DNA of 39,203 nucleotides, taken from JAVBNJ01 sp031551625 (GTDB lineage Bacteria; Bacteroidota; Bacteroidia; Bacteroidales; UBA932). Below are positions 22,277-30,312 of the stretch, piece after piece. The notes below the pieces were generated by a model. The model was not told the origin of the DNA and made no database searches. It was given only the letters and a program-made list of their open reading frames with translations. Both the position numbers and the translations under genes were made by a program. The stretch lies in assembly GCA_031551625.1 (NCBI GenBank), contig JAVBNJ010000065.1, positions 1 to 39,203 on the forward strand. Direction: 5' to 3'. Position 1 is the first letter of the stretch. Every line of letters starts with the position of its first letter.

Positions 22277-23625
22277 GAACAAAAAAAATACTATCAGAAA
22301 CAGCATTGAAGATAAAAGAAATGTTTGAAATTTCTTTTATAGATGCGCTTTACAAATCGGTTACATATAAAGATATGTTTATTACGGCATTCCCATTTTT
22401 GTTGAAACGGCGCGTTCGGAAGGCTCGTAAGCAGCAGCAGAAAACGCTAGAGGAACTTAAAAAAAAGGAAAAAATAACCGTTGCTTTTTTTCTTCAAACA
22501 CCGTCTGTATGGAAATACGACCGCCTTTATGCCTTGCTGGAAAAGTCGGAGCGATTTACCCCTGTGGTTGTAATTACACCTTACAATGTGCATTTGAATT
22601 ACGATAAAAAGGAGTGCCTGCGTGTGATGAAGCAAGCCGAACAGTTTGCAAGCCAAATGAATTACCGCTATGTATCTTCTTTTGATGCCGGAAAACAATC
22701 GTGGGTAGCTATAAAAAAAACATTGGCGCCCGATATTGTTTTTTTTACAAAGCCTTATAAAGATACTCTTCCGGCTTATCATATTTATAATTTCAGCGAC
22801 AAAATTACTTGTTATACATCGTATGGTTTTGTGTGCTTGAACCTGTATCGGATGAATTACAACCTGCCGTTTCATAATTTACTGTACCATTTTTTTGTAG
22901 AAACCGGCTATCAACAAAAATTTGCACAAGACTATTCACTACTTGGCGGCGAAAATGTGACAGTATCCGGTAGTTTGGGTACCGAACAGCTGATTGATAA
23001 AAATTATTCTCCGAAAGATGTGTGGAAGCCGCAGCCGGTAAAGAAAAAACGTATAATATGGGCGCCGCACCATACGATTGACTACCTGTTCAATTTTTCA
23101 ACTTTTCTAACCTATAGTGAAACCATGCTTGAATTGGCAAAGAAGTACGAGAACGAAATACAGTTTGCCTTCAAACCTCACCCGGTATTGAAATTTAAGT
23201 TGATAAATTTATGGGGCGAACAGCAAACAAACGAATACTACAAGCGTTGGGAGACACTGCCTAATACACAAATAGAAGAGGGCTATTATACCGATTTGTT
23301 TTTAACGTCCGATGCCATGATCCACGACAGTGCATCGTTTACGATCGAATACCTGCATGTGCTGAAACCGGTGCTGTTTACAGTAAAAAACGAAGCGGTT
23401 ACACAGCAATGGAATCCTTTCGGGATAAAGGCTTTTAACTTGCATTATCATGCGTATGATAGCAATGGAATAGAAAATTTTATACAGGACACCGTCTTGA
23501 AGGGGAATGATCTGTTGAAAAGCGAACGGCAAAAATTCTTTACCGGTTATTTGTATCCGGAAGACGGAGTGATGCCTTCGGAGAAAATACTTCAAACACT
23601 ACAACACGATATAACGGCAGAGTAG
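22273..23625 (+). CDS. CDP-glycerol glycerophosphotransferase-like (TagB/TagF family)
   Basis: The 450-residue protein has the C-terminal catalytic signatures of the family: IIWAPHHT (residues 261-268), FAFKPHP (298-304) and SDAMIHDSASFTIEYL (346-361) with VLFT after it. In Gram-positive teichoic acid synthesis these enzymes move polyol phosphate from a CDP-polyol to the growing chain through two essential histidines (here in WAPHH and KPHP). The N-terminal 65 residues are basic and may sit on the membrane. Its neighbours make candidate CDP-activated donors, so it is the likely transferase for a phosphate-linked residue. The next gene begins on the base after its stop codon. Confidence 0.85.
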   Translation: MRTKKILSETALKIKEMFEISFIDALYKSVTYKDMFITAFPFLLKRRVRKARKQQQKTLEELKKKEKITVAFFLQTPSVWKYDRLYALLEKSERFTPVVVITPYNVHLNYDKKECLRVMKQAEQFASQMNYRYVSSFDAGKQSWVAIKKTLAPDIVFFTKPYKDTLPAYHIYNFSDKITCYTSYGFVCLNLYRMNYNLPFHNLLYHFFVETGYQQKFAQDYSLLGGENVTVSGSLGTEQLIDKNYSPKDVWKPQPVKKKRIIWAPHHTIDYLFNFSTFLTYSETMLELAKKYENEIQFAFKPHPVLKFKLINLWGEQQTNEYYKRWETLPNTQIEEGYYTDLFLTSDAMIHDSASFTIEYLHVLKPVLFTVKNEAVTQQWNPFGIKAFNLHYHAYDSNGIENFIQDTVLKGNDLLKSERQKFFTGYLYPEDGVMPSEKILQTLQHDITAE

Positions 23626-24831
23626 ATGAATGTTTTGTTTGTTAATAATTACGATGTATCTCCCAATAGCGGCGGGGTAAACAGGGTAACCTATACATTA
23701 TCGCGCATGCTCAAGGGGCATCACCAGGTAAATTGTTTTCTTGCTTTTTTTGAAGACAATCCGGTGGTGCCGGTAGCCGATTTCGATGCGAAAATAAAAC
23801 TCTCTCTTCCGTTCAACGCTCATTTATTCGAAGAATTTTTGCAACACAATAAAATTGATGTGGTGCAAATTAATTTTTTAAAAAAGTATAATGTTAGCCA
23901 TATTCCGGCTATTTACAATGTTGCCGGACGTAATAATATTCCTGTTATTTCCTGCTTCCACATGTGTCCTGGTTTTGAACTAGTAACCTATGGTAGCTTT
24001 TCAAAACTGTTGTATGCATTCAAGTCAGGACAGAAAATCAAGGAGGAATTTCGGAATTTATTGATCAGTAAATTTTATACTTTATTGAAACCGTTTGTCC
24101 GCTACTTGTTAAGACCGAAATACCGTGCACAATATTTGCATAGCGATGCAGTAGTGGTATTGTCGCCTCATTACGTTGCTCCTTATGCAAAGTTGGTAGG
24201 TACAAAAAATGTAGGCAAGTTTCATAGTATTCCCAATATGCTTTCTTTTGATGAATTTGCAGGCAGTGATGAGATCCGGCAAAAACAAAAAGAAGTGTTG
24301 ATTGTGGCTCGCTTGGAAGAACACACCAAACGTTTATCATTGGCATTGAAAATATGGAAACAAGTAGAGCAAAATGCACAGTTGGATGACTGGAAACTCA
24401 TCATTGTGGGAGCCGGAGACGATGAAGGTTATTACCGCTATCTGGCTTCGAAGTTGCAATTAAACCGGTGTGGTTTTGAGGGACGGCAATATCCGGTGCC
24501 TTACTACAAAAGAGCTTCGGTATTTATGATGACATCGTCGGCAGAAGGCTGGGGCATGACATTGACCGAGTCGTTACAAATGGGCGTTGTTCCGGTTGTC
24601 TTCGATTCGTTTGGCGCATTGCATGACATTATTATCAATAACAAAAATGGCTTTATTATCCCAAATGACTGTATCAAAGTTTATGTAAATAAATTGTCGG
24701 CAATTATGCAAGATTCGGAACAGCGAATGCAAATGTCCCTGCGGGCAGTAGATAGTAGCGGGAAATATACAGCCGACAATGTGGCCGGACAGTGGATGAA
24801 TTTGTACCGCAAGTTAATAAACCAGGATTAA
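23626..24831 (+). CDS. GT4-type glycosyltransferase
   Basis: The 401-residue GT-B enzyme has the N-terminal MNVLFVNNYDVSPNSGGVNRVTYTLS. In the C-terminal half it has VLIVARLEEHTKRLSLALKIW, WKLIIVGAGDDEGYYRYLA and the EX7E motif in AEGWGMTLTESLQMGVVPVV. This is the family 4 (former family 1) fold. The donor sugar is unknown. It starts on the base right after the glycerophosphotransferase stop. No odd features were noticed. Confidence 0.88.
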   Translation: MNVLFVNNYDVSPNSGGVNRVTYTLSRMLKGHHQVNCFLAFFEDNPVVPVADFDAKIKLSLPFNAHLFEEFLQHNKIDVVQINFLKKYNVSHIPAIYNVAGRNNIPVISCFHMCPGFELVTYGSFSKLLYAFKSGQKIKEEFRNLLISKFYTLLKPFVRYLLRPKYRAQYLHSDAVVVLSPHYVAPYAKLVGTKNVGKFHSIPNMLSFDEFAGSDEIRQKQKEVLIVARLEEHTKRLSLALKIWKQVEQNAQLDDWKLIIVGAGDDEGYYRYLASKLQLNRCGFEGRQYPVPYYKRASVFMMTSSAEGWGMTLTESLQMGVVPVVFDSFGALHDIIINNKNGFIIPNDCIKVYVNKLSAIMQDSEQRMQMSLRAVDSSGKYTADNVAGQWMNLYRKLINQD

Positions 24832-24837
24832 AATTTT

Positions 24838-25650
24838 ATGAACCCCGTTTTTTCCATAATCACCTGTACTTACAATGCTGAAAGCACTGTTGAACGCACA
24901 TTGAAAAGCGTGGCTGCGCAAACCTATCCGCACATTGAGCATATTATTATTGACGGCGCCTCAAAAGATAAAACTTTAGATATAATACGTAATTCTCAAT
25001 TCCCAATTCTCAATTCTCAATTAGTAAGCGAGCCCGACAAAGGCCTGTACGATGCTATGAACAAAGGCATAGCCCGTGCTACCGGCGACTACGTGTGGTT
25101 CATGAACGCTGGTGACGTATTCCACGAGGATACTACTGTTGAAAAAATAGTGGCTACCTTGAAAGGTTACTTCGTTCCTCGCAATGACGATGTCGTCAAT
25201 CGTCAATCGTCAATCGTCAATTGTCAATTACCTGATGTTATGTACGGTGAAACCGATATTGCGGACGATGCCGGAAAATTCATTGCCCACCGCCGGTTGA
25301 AAGCACCTGAAAAATTAACATGGAAAAGTTTTGCAATGGGCATGCTCGTATCGCATCAAGCATTTATTGTGAAGCGTGGACTAGCGCTACAATACGATTT
25401 GCTGTATCGCTTTTCGGCCGATTTCGATTGGTGCATCCGCTGTATGAAATCAGCGAAAATAATTTTCAATACGCATCTGATTGTAGCGGATTATCTGAAC
25501 GAAGGTATGACTACTGCCAACAGAAAAGCGTCCCTCAAGGAACGCTTTTCGATAATGTCTCGCTATTATGGTTATGTGCCTACTTTGTTGCGCCACTTGT
25601 GGTTTGCCGTACGCTTTTACGTATCGAAAGTCCTAGGGCGGCAACTATAG
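24838..25650 (+). CDS. Family 2 glycosyltransferase with two in-frame repeat insertions
   Basis: The 270-residue GT-A enzyme has MNPVFSIITCTYNAESTVERTLKSV, HIIIDGASKDKT, SEPDKGLYDAMNKGIARATGDYVWFMNAGD and the C-terminal YRFSADFDWCIR. These match small GT2 enzymes of O-antigen clusters. Two stretches do not belong to the family. Residues 52-62 (NSQFPILNSQL, nt 24991-25023) come from a CAATTCT repeat. Residues 112-131 (starting FVPRNDDVV, nt 25171-25230) come from a GTTCCTCGCAATGACG plus GTCAATC repeat. Both keep the frame and lie between core motifs, probably in surface loops. The 3' end overlaps the convergent YfhO gene by 71 bp. It is the last gene of the operon. Confidence 0.85.
   Translation: MNPVFSIITCTYNAESTVERTLKSVAAQTYPHIEHIIIDGASKDKTLDIIRNSQFPILNSQLVSEPDKGLYDAMNKGIARATGDYVWFMNAGDVFHEDTTVEKIVATLKGYFVPRNDDVVNRQSSIVNCQLPDVMYGETDIADDAGKFIAHRRLKAPEKLTWKSFAMGMLVSHQAFIVKRGLALQYDLLYRFSADFDWCIRCMKSAKIIFNTHLIVADYLNEGMTTANRKASLKERFSIMSRYYGYVPTLLRHLWFAVRFYVSKVLGRQL
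24991..25023 (+). repeat. CAATTCT-type repeat inside glycosyltransferase gene
   Basis: A 33-bp tract of AATTCTCAATTCCCAATTCT-like units, exactly 11 codons. It is placed between DIIR and VSEPDKG, where homologues normally have only a few residues. Confidence 0.75.
25171..25230 (+). repeat. Composite dispersed repeat inside glycosyltransferase gene
   Basis: A 60-bp tract, exactly 20 codons. The first 20 bp (TTCGTTCCTCGCAATGACGA) belong to the same family as 8829-8845 and 39183-39203. The remainder is GTCAATC units like 117-150. Confidence 0.75.
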
Positions 25651-28084
25651 CCAGCAGTAATAGTACCAAACAAATCACCGACACCATTTCGAGTGCGCTG
25701 TACGCTTTTGGTTTGAACACAAATTCTACCGTATGCTCGCCTGCCGGTATGCGCAATGCGCGCAATACATAGTCGGCGCGGATAGGAGTTGCCGGTTTTC
25801 CGTCAATGTATGCATCCCAGCGAGTCAAGCCATCGTCGTAGTATAACTCGGAGAACACGGCCAATTGTTCGCTGGTAGCATTGGTTTTGTAGGTGATATC
25901 ATTGATTTGATAATTTGTCAAAATAATGCGGGCTGCCGAGTCGCGTTGCGGGACAAAGCCTTGCAACTGGGCGGCAAACCGTTCGTCTACTACAAGTGTG
26001 GTACGCGGGTCAATAGAATCCAGCGCCGCTATTTCTTCATTTGCATTTTTAACTATTTGTACATTGTCTACAAACCAGCAATGCCCCATGTTATATGGAT
26101 TCTTCAGCGGAGCAGCATTGGGATCGTAGATGATATATTTTGTATTCAGCATATTCAATGTAGGACACATGGCCAACATGGTAGAAGCCGCAGCCGGTTG
26201 GCCTTGCACAATTTTCGAATACTCTTTGCTCAGGCGGTGCTCAATTAATTCCTGGTAGCGGCGCAATTTGGCTGCATGATAGCCGCCAATAGACTTGTGG
26301 TAGAACGAAATACTGGCATCCTGGAATGGATTGTCCAAGTTGAATACCCGGTAATTCACATCGGTGTCTTGTAAAATTTGTTTATCGGCCTCGCCCTTTT
26401 CGTAGGCTACTTGTGCTTGCGATTTCGGTACAAAATCCTTATTGTTGAGGTAGCGCTTGTCTACCAAAGTTAAGTCAAACAACGTCAGCACGGCAATGCC
26501 GGCCACAAGCAATGCGGGTTTTATTTTTTTGTAGCTGTACAATAGTAATAATCCGGCACCCACTAAAATAACAAAAATGCTCCGCCATGCATCGGCGCGG
26601 AAAATAGCTACCCGCACATCTTCCAACAATCCGAAGGCAGCTGCATAATTGGGATCTTTATAGTAAGGAGCAAACTCTTTGACTTCGGAATCGCTCATGA
26701 AATTTAAGAAAATACGCGGCATCGCAATAAGCAGCAATGCAATACCGGCAGTTAATCCCAAGCTGATAAAAAAATCTTTCCGTTTTTCAACTAATAATTT
26801 AGGTTGCTCGAAAATTTTTGCCAGTGCCAGCACGGCCAGCACCGGAATGCACAGCTCTGCCACTACCAGAATAGACGAAACGGCACGGAACTTGTCGTAC
26901 ATCGGAAAATAGTCGAGGAATAAATTGGTAAACCACATGAAATTGCTACCCCACGAAAGTACCACGGAGAACAGCGTGCCGATGGCCAGCGCCCATTTCA
27001 GATACCCTTTGACTACAAATAGTCCGAAAATAAATAAGAACAAAATAAAAGCGCCTACGTACACCGGCCCTGAGGTAAAAGGCTGGTCGCCCCAGTAGCT
27101 GTTCATGCCACCGATAAACTGTTGCATGTTTTGATCGCGGGCTGTATTTTTTACTTCTTTCGGATGATTCTCCTGTATGTAGCCTGTGGCGCCGCCTTTG
27201 GTATCGGGTACTAACAACGTAAATGTTTCGCCAACACCGTAGCTCCAGCCCGTCGCATAGCTACGGTCGATTCCGCTTGTTTTATCGTCGGTATTGTGGG
27301 TAAGTTCCGATTTTCCACGGATGGTTTGCGAAGCATATTTCGAGGACAATACCATGCTGGTGGCGTTAGCTCCGAAACCAAGCAGACCGGCGGCAATTAC
27401 CACTAACGTAGCTTTTGCAAATGAAGGCAATTGCTTGCTCCGGAAATCGCTGATGAATCGGCATGCAATAAATATACCGACGAACAGCAACGAATAGTAG
27501 GTCATTTGAATGTGATTGGAGGCCAGCTGTAGCGCCATGAATAACGCGGTGATAATACCACCTGCGAGGTATTTCCCACGGTAGGCCCACACAATACCCG
27601 CTAATGTGGGAGGTATGAGTTCCAGTACATACACTTTCCAGATGTGTCCTGCTCCGATAATTATCAAAAAGTAGGACGAAAATGCGTACGCAATGGCGCC
27701 AATGATGGATAACCATGGATTGATACGCAATGCACACAGCAGAATAAAAAAGCCCAACATATAACCGAATAAATAATTGGCGGGTGCCGGCAGCCATCCT
27801 TCGAATGTACGGCGTACTACGTGTAATACGGGACTGGCTTTGTAGGAAGGTGAAATTTGATATGCAGGCATACCCGAAAACATACGGCTGGCCCAAAGAC
27901 TTTTCTCGCCGGTTTCTTTTTGATATTGTCCGAGGTCTTGCCCCATGCCTGCACCCGTACGTATATCGTGCTGGTGCAATGTCTTTCCTTCGAAGATAGC
28001 AGGGGCGAAATAACCCACCGATACAGCCATGAAAATAACTACTGCGGTAATGTAAGGAGCGATTTGCTTGAAAATATTTCTCAT
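25580..28084 (-). CDS. YfhO family membrane protein
   Basis: The 834-residue protein has about a dozen transmembrane helices, an N-terminal anchor (IAPYITAVVIFMAVSVGYFAPAIFEG), the family-typical HDIRTGAGMGQDLGQYQKETGEKSLW and MFSGMPAYQISPSY, and a C-terminal extracytoplasmic domain (DAYIDGKPATPIRADYVLRALRIPAGEHTVEFVFKP). YfhO of Gram-positives adds glucose to lipoteichoic acid; Bacteroidetes members are of unknown substrate. The gene is convergent to the polysaccharide operon and shares 71 bp at its 3' end with the last glycosyltransferase. The -7 box TACCTTTG lies on the minus strand at 28134-28127. A functional link to the operon is suggested by position only. Confidence 0.85.
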   Translation of the reverse strand: MRNIFKQIAPYITAVVIFMAVSVGYFAPAIFEGKTLHQHDIRTGAGMGQDLGQYQKETGEKSLWASRMFSGMPAYQISPSYKASPVLHVVRRTFEGWLPAPANYLFGYMLGFFILLCALRINPWLSIIGAIAYAFSSYFLIIIGAGHIWKVYVLELIPPTLAGIVWAYRGKYLAGGIITALFMALQLASNHIQMTYYSLLFVGIFIACRFISDFRSKQLPSFAKATLVVIAAGLLGFGANATSMVLSSKYASQTIRGKSELTHNTDDKTSGIDRSYATGWSYGVGETFTLLVPDTKGGATGYIQENHPKEVKNTARDQNMQQFIGGMNSYWGDQPFTSGPVYVGAFILFLFIFGLFVVKGYLKWALAIGTLFSVVLSWGSNFMWFTNLFLDYFPMYDKFRAVSSILVVAELCIPVLAVLALAKIFEQPKLLVEKRKDFFISLGLTAGIALLLIAMPRIFLNFMSDSEVKEFAPYYKDPNYAAAFGLLEDVRVAIFRADAWRSIFVILVGAGLLLLYSYKKIKPALLVAGIAVLTLFDLTLVDKRYLNNKDFVPKSQAQVAYEKGEADKQILQDTDVNYRVFNLDNPFQDASISFYHKSIGGYHAAKLRRYQELIEHRLSKEYSKIVQGQPAAASTMLAMCPTLNMLNTKYIIYDPNAAPLKNPYNMGHCWFVDNVQIVKNANEEIAALDSIDPRTTLVVDERFAAQLQGFVPQRDSAARIILTNYQINDITYKTNATSEQLAVFSELYYDDGLTRWDAYIDGKPATPIRADYVLRALRIPAGEHTVEFVFKPKAYSALEMVSVICLVLLLLAIVAALGLSIRKSVRQTTSGATK

Positions 28085-28126
28085 TGTTTAACAGGTTTGC
28101 TTTTGCGAAAATTAAAAGATAATTTA

Positions 28127-28161
28127 CAAAGGTATAAAAATATTCTTTTTCACTATCTTTG
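28127..28161. promoter_or_regulatory. Divergent -7 boxes for yfhO-like and DUF4296 genes
   Basis: The minus strand has TACCTTTG at 28134-28127 and the plus strand has TATCTTTG at 28154-28161, with 19 bp between the two. The promoters therefore overlap in their -33 regions. The plus box ends four bases before the ATG at 28166, so that transcript would be leaderless or nearly so. Confidence 0.6.
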
Positions 28162-28165
28162 CACA

Positions 28166-29044
28166 ATGAAAACAATCAAAAAAAGCCTATTGTTCATTTT
28201 AGTTGTCGTGACGTTGGCGGCTTGTAGCGGACGGTTATCTGATGGCAAAATGGTGGATATCCTTACGGATTTTTACCTGTATAGCGAGTTACCCGCTTCC
28301 GGACAAGTAGCGGTAAAGGATTCTGTTTCGTTGCCGCTGTCGTTATTTGAAAAATATCACATATCGCAAGCGCAGTTTGAAACTACCATGCAATGGTATG
28401 CTGCCCACCCTGAGGCATTGAAAGAGTTGTTCGAGAAAGTGCGCGACCGGATTACCGAAAAAATATTGTTGTGCGAACAGGCGATAGAAGCCGACGAAGC
28501 GGCGCGCAGTTTGTGGCAAGGTGAGAGCCGCCTTGAGATTGATAGCTTGCAGGTACCCGAAAAATTTTCGTTCTTCCTGCCTGTTGATACGCTGGGGCAT
28601 TACACGCTGAAAGCTTCTGTAGCATTGTTCTCCAACGATTCGACCGTCGCTCCTGTAATGATGGGTTACTTTTTGAGCCACATGGAGCAGGCGGTGCCCG
28701 ACACAATCGACAAACAAACGATTGTCTTTGAAAAATCGGACAACCCGAAAATATATACATTGAAATTCACGGTGAAAGATACAAATGTAAATGCGTTCGA
28801 AGGCTTCTGGTTATCGGTGAGCGATGATACGACAGCCGCCCGTCAGCATATCCTGTTGGAAAAAATGTATATTTTCTTCCAAAAAGATACGGTACAAACA
28901 CCATCGGTTTCCGATACGCTACAGCTTCCTTTTGATAAAAGCATTCAACTGGACACTAACAGGAGAAAGCTTCTCAACATACGGAACGAGTTCCGGCGGG
29001 AGCGTGCATTTTTTAAACCGGATATCATAAAAGAAGCAAATTAA
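28166..29044 (+). CDS. DUF4296 family lipoprotein
   Basis: The 292-residue protein starts at the ATG at 28166. A longer frame back to 27857 crosses the YfhO gene and the promoter, and is rejected. The N-terminus MKTIKKSLLFILVVVTLAAC is a clear lipoprotein signal with lipobox LAAC (Cys20). DGKMVDILTDFYLYSELPAS, FEKYHISQAQFETTMQWYA and LKELFEKVRDRI fit the DUF4296 domain (about residues 25-115), a Bacteroidetes family of unknown function. The C-terminal half is beta-rich with no family I can name. The stop is 8 nt before the amidohydrolase start, suggesting co-transcription. Confidence 0.82.
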   Translation: MKTIKKSLLFILVVVTLAACSGRLSDGKMVDILTDFYLYSELPASGQVAVKDSVSLPLSLFEKYHISQAQFETTMQWYAAHPEALKELFEKVRDRITEKILLCEQAIEADEAARSLWQGESRLEIDSLQVPEKFSFFLPVDTLGHYTLKASVALFSNDSTVAPVMMGYFLSHMEQAVPDTIDKQTIVFEKSDNPKIYTLKFTVKDTNVNAFEGFWLSVSDDTTAARQHILLEKMYIFFQKDTVQTPSVSDTLQLPFDKSIQLDTNRRKLLNIRNEFRRERAFFKPDIIKEAN

Positions 29045-29052
29045 ACTTTATC

Positions 29053-30252
29053 ATGCGCCGTATTGCTGCACACTATGTTTTCCCTATTGCAGGCGATCCT
29101 ATTCCGATGGGGGTGGTTACGCTCAACGATGAAGGAGTGGTGACGGCTGTGGATCCATTGCAAAACGAAACCGAAAGTACCGAGTTTTATAACGGCATTA
29201 TTACAGCCGGTTTTGTAAATACCCATTGTCATTTGGAACTTTCGCATTTGAAAGGTGCGTATGAACTACATCGCGGCCTGGCCGGATTCATTGCGCAAAT
29301 GAATAGCGCTACACGCTACGATGAGCCGATTGATATACGAAGAGAGGCCATGCAACAAGCCGACCGCGAAATGTACGAGGAAGGTATTGTAGCCGTGGGT
29401 GATATTTGCAATACAATCGAAAGTTTTGAAACCAAGCAGGAAAGCGGTATATACTATCACTCATTTATCGAAGCAGCCGGATTGCCCGATGCTATTGCCG
29501 ATAAAAAAATAATGCAAGTACAACAAGTATCAGCCGAAGCTCAACGCTTGGGATTGCAGGCATCTATTACACCTCATGCCGCCTACAGCATGAGCGAAAA
29601 ATTAATTGCCTTTACAATGGATGCCGCGAATAAAGCGCATATCCTTTCGGTACACAACCAGGAAAGCGACGATGAGAATAAATTATTTATAGATGGTACC
29701 GGCATACTGAAAGATGTATTTGTGAGCAGCGGATTTCCGTTGCCACAAACTATAGGCAAGCATTCGATATACCGGTTGCTGCCATACATTGAACCGGCTA
29801 CCAATACGCTACTGATACATAATGTGGCCACTACCGGCAATGATTATGAAGCAGCAGAGGCTCATTTGTCTAAACTATCGTGGGTGTTGTGTCCTAATTC
29901 CAATTTGCAGATTGGCGATGTATTGCCGCCGGTTGATATGTTCTATCGCCGCAACGCGCATGTGGCCATTGGCACCGATAGTTTGGCTTCGAACACTCGC
30001 TTGTCGGTACTGGAAGAACTGAAAACCATTACACAACATTTTCCGCAAATACCGTTGCAAATATTGCTGCGATGGGCTACGCTTAATGGTGCGCGGGCCT
30101 TGCAAAAAGAAAAAGAATTAGGCAGTATAGAAATAGGCAAACGTCCCGGCTTAGTGCTGATTGAAAATGTAGATTTACAAAACCTGCGACTAACAAAAGA
30201 AAGTACAGCAAAAGTATTAACAGGTGGCAAGGGTGAAAAAGTAAAAGGGTGA
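29053..30252 (+). CDS. Amidohydrolase family metal-dependent deaminase/hydrolase
   Basis: The 399-residue protein is of the amidohydrolase superfamily (SsnA/MtaD/aminodeoxyfutalosine-deaminase-like). Metal ligands are visible in FVNTHCHLELSH (His58, His60), SVHNQES and GTDSLASN. The composite barrel begins with ITAGFVNTHCH and ends with GSIEIGKRPGLVLIENV. Bacteroidales normally make menaquinone by the classical route, so aminodeoxyfutalosine deaminase is not assured; the substrate stays open. The last residues (GGKGEKVKG) and the stop codon come from an intergenic repeat (30228-30294). Its predecessor is the DUF4296 lipoprotein gene, 8 nt upstream. Confidence 0.82.
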   Translation: MRRIAAHYVFPIAGDPIPMGVVTLNDEGVVTAVDPLQNETESTEFYNGIITAGFVNTHCHLELSHLKGAYELHRGLAGFIAQMNSATRYDEPIDIRREAMQQADREMYEEGIVAVGDICNTIESFETKQESGIYYHSFIEAAGLPDAIADKKIMQVQQVSAEAQRLGLQASITPHAAYSMSEKLIAFTMDAANKAHILSVHNQESDDENKLFIDGTGILKDVFVSSGFPLPQTIGKHSIYRLLPYIEPATNTLLIHNVATTGNDYEAAEAHLSKLSWVLCPNSNLQIGDVLPPVDMFYRRNAHVAIGTDSLASNTRLSVLEELKTITQHFPQIPLQILLRWATLNGARALQKEKELGSIEIGKRPGLVLIENVDLQNLRLTKESTAKVLTGGKGEKVKG

Positions 30253-30294
30253 AAAGAATTGTGGCGTAAGCCCCCTTGTACCTTTTTACCCTTG
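30228..30294. repeat. Inverted repeat; probable terminator encoding a protein tail
   Basis: The 22-bp arms, from CAAGGGTGAAAAAGTAAAAG (30228-30249) to CCCTTGTACCTTTTTACCC (30273-30294), are imperfect reverse complements. The left arm encodes the end of the amidohydrolase. The motif AAGGGTAAAAAGGTACAAGG is of dispersed-repeat type. Confidence 0.55.
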
Positions 30295-30312
30295 TACCGC
30301 AAAAAAGAATAA

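Noticed and set aside
24991..25230. CRISPR-like array of short repeats
   Set aside because: Units are contiguous or irregular, with no unique spacers of even length and no cas genes; they are simple dispersed repeats.
27857..28165. Long N-terminal extension of the DUF4296 frame
   Set aside because: It runs antisense through the start of the YfhO gene and over the promoter; the ATG at 28166 begins a perfect lipoprotein signal.
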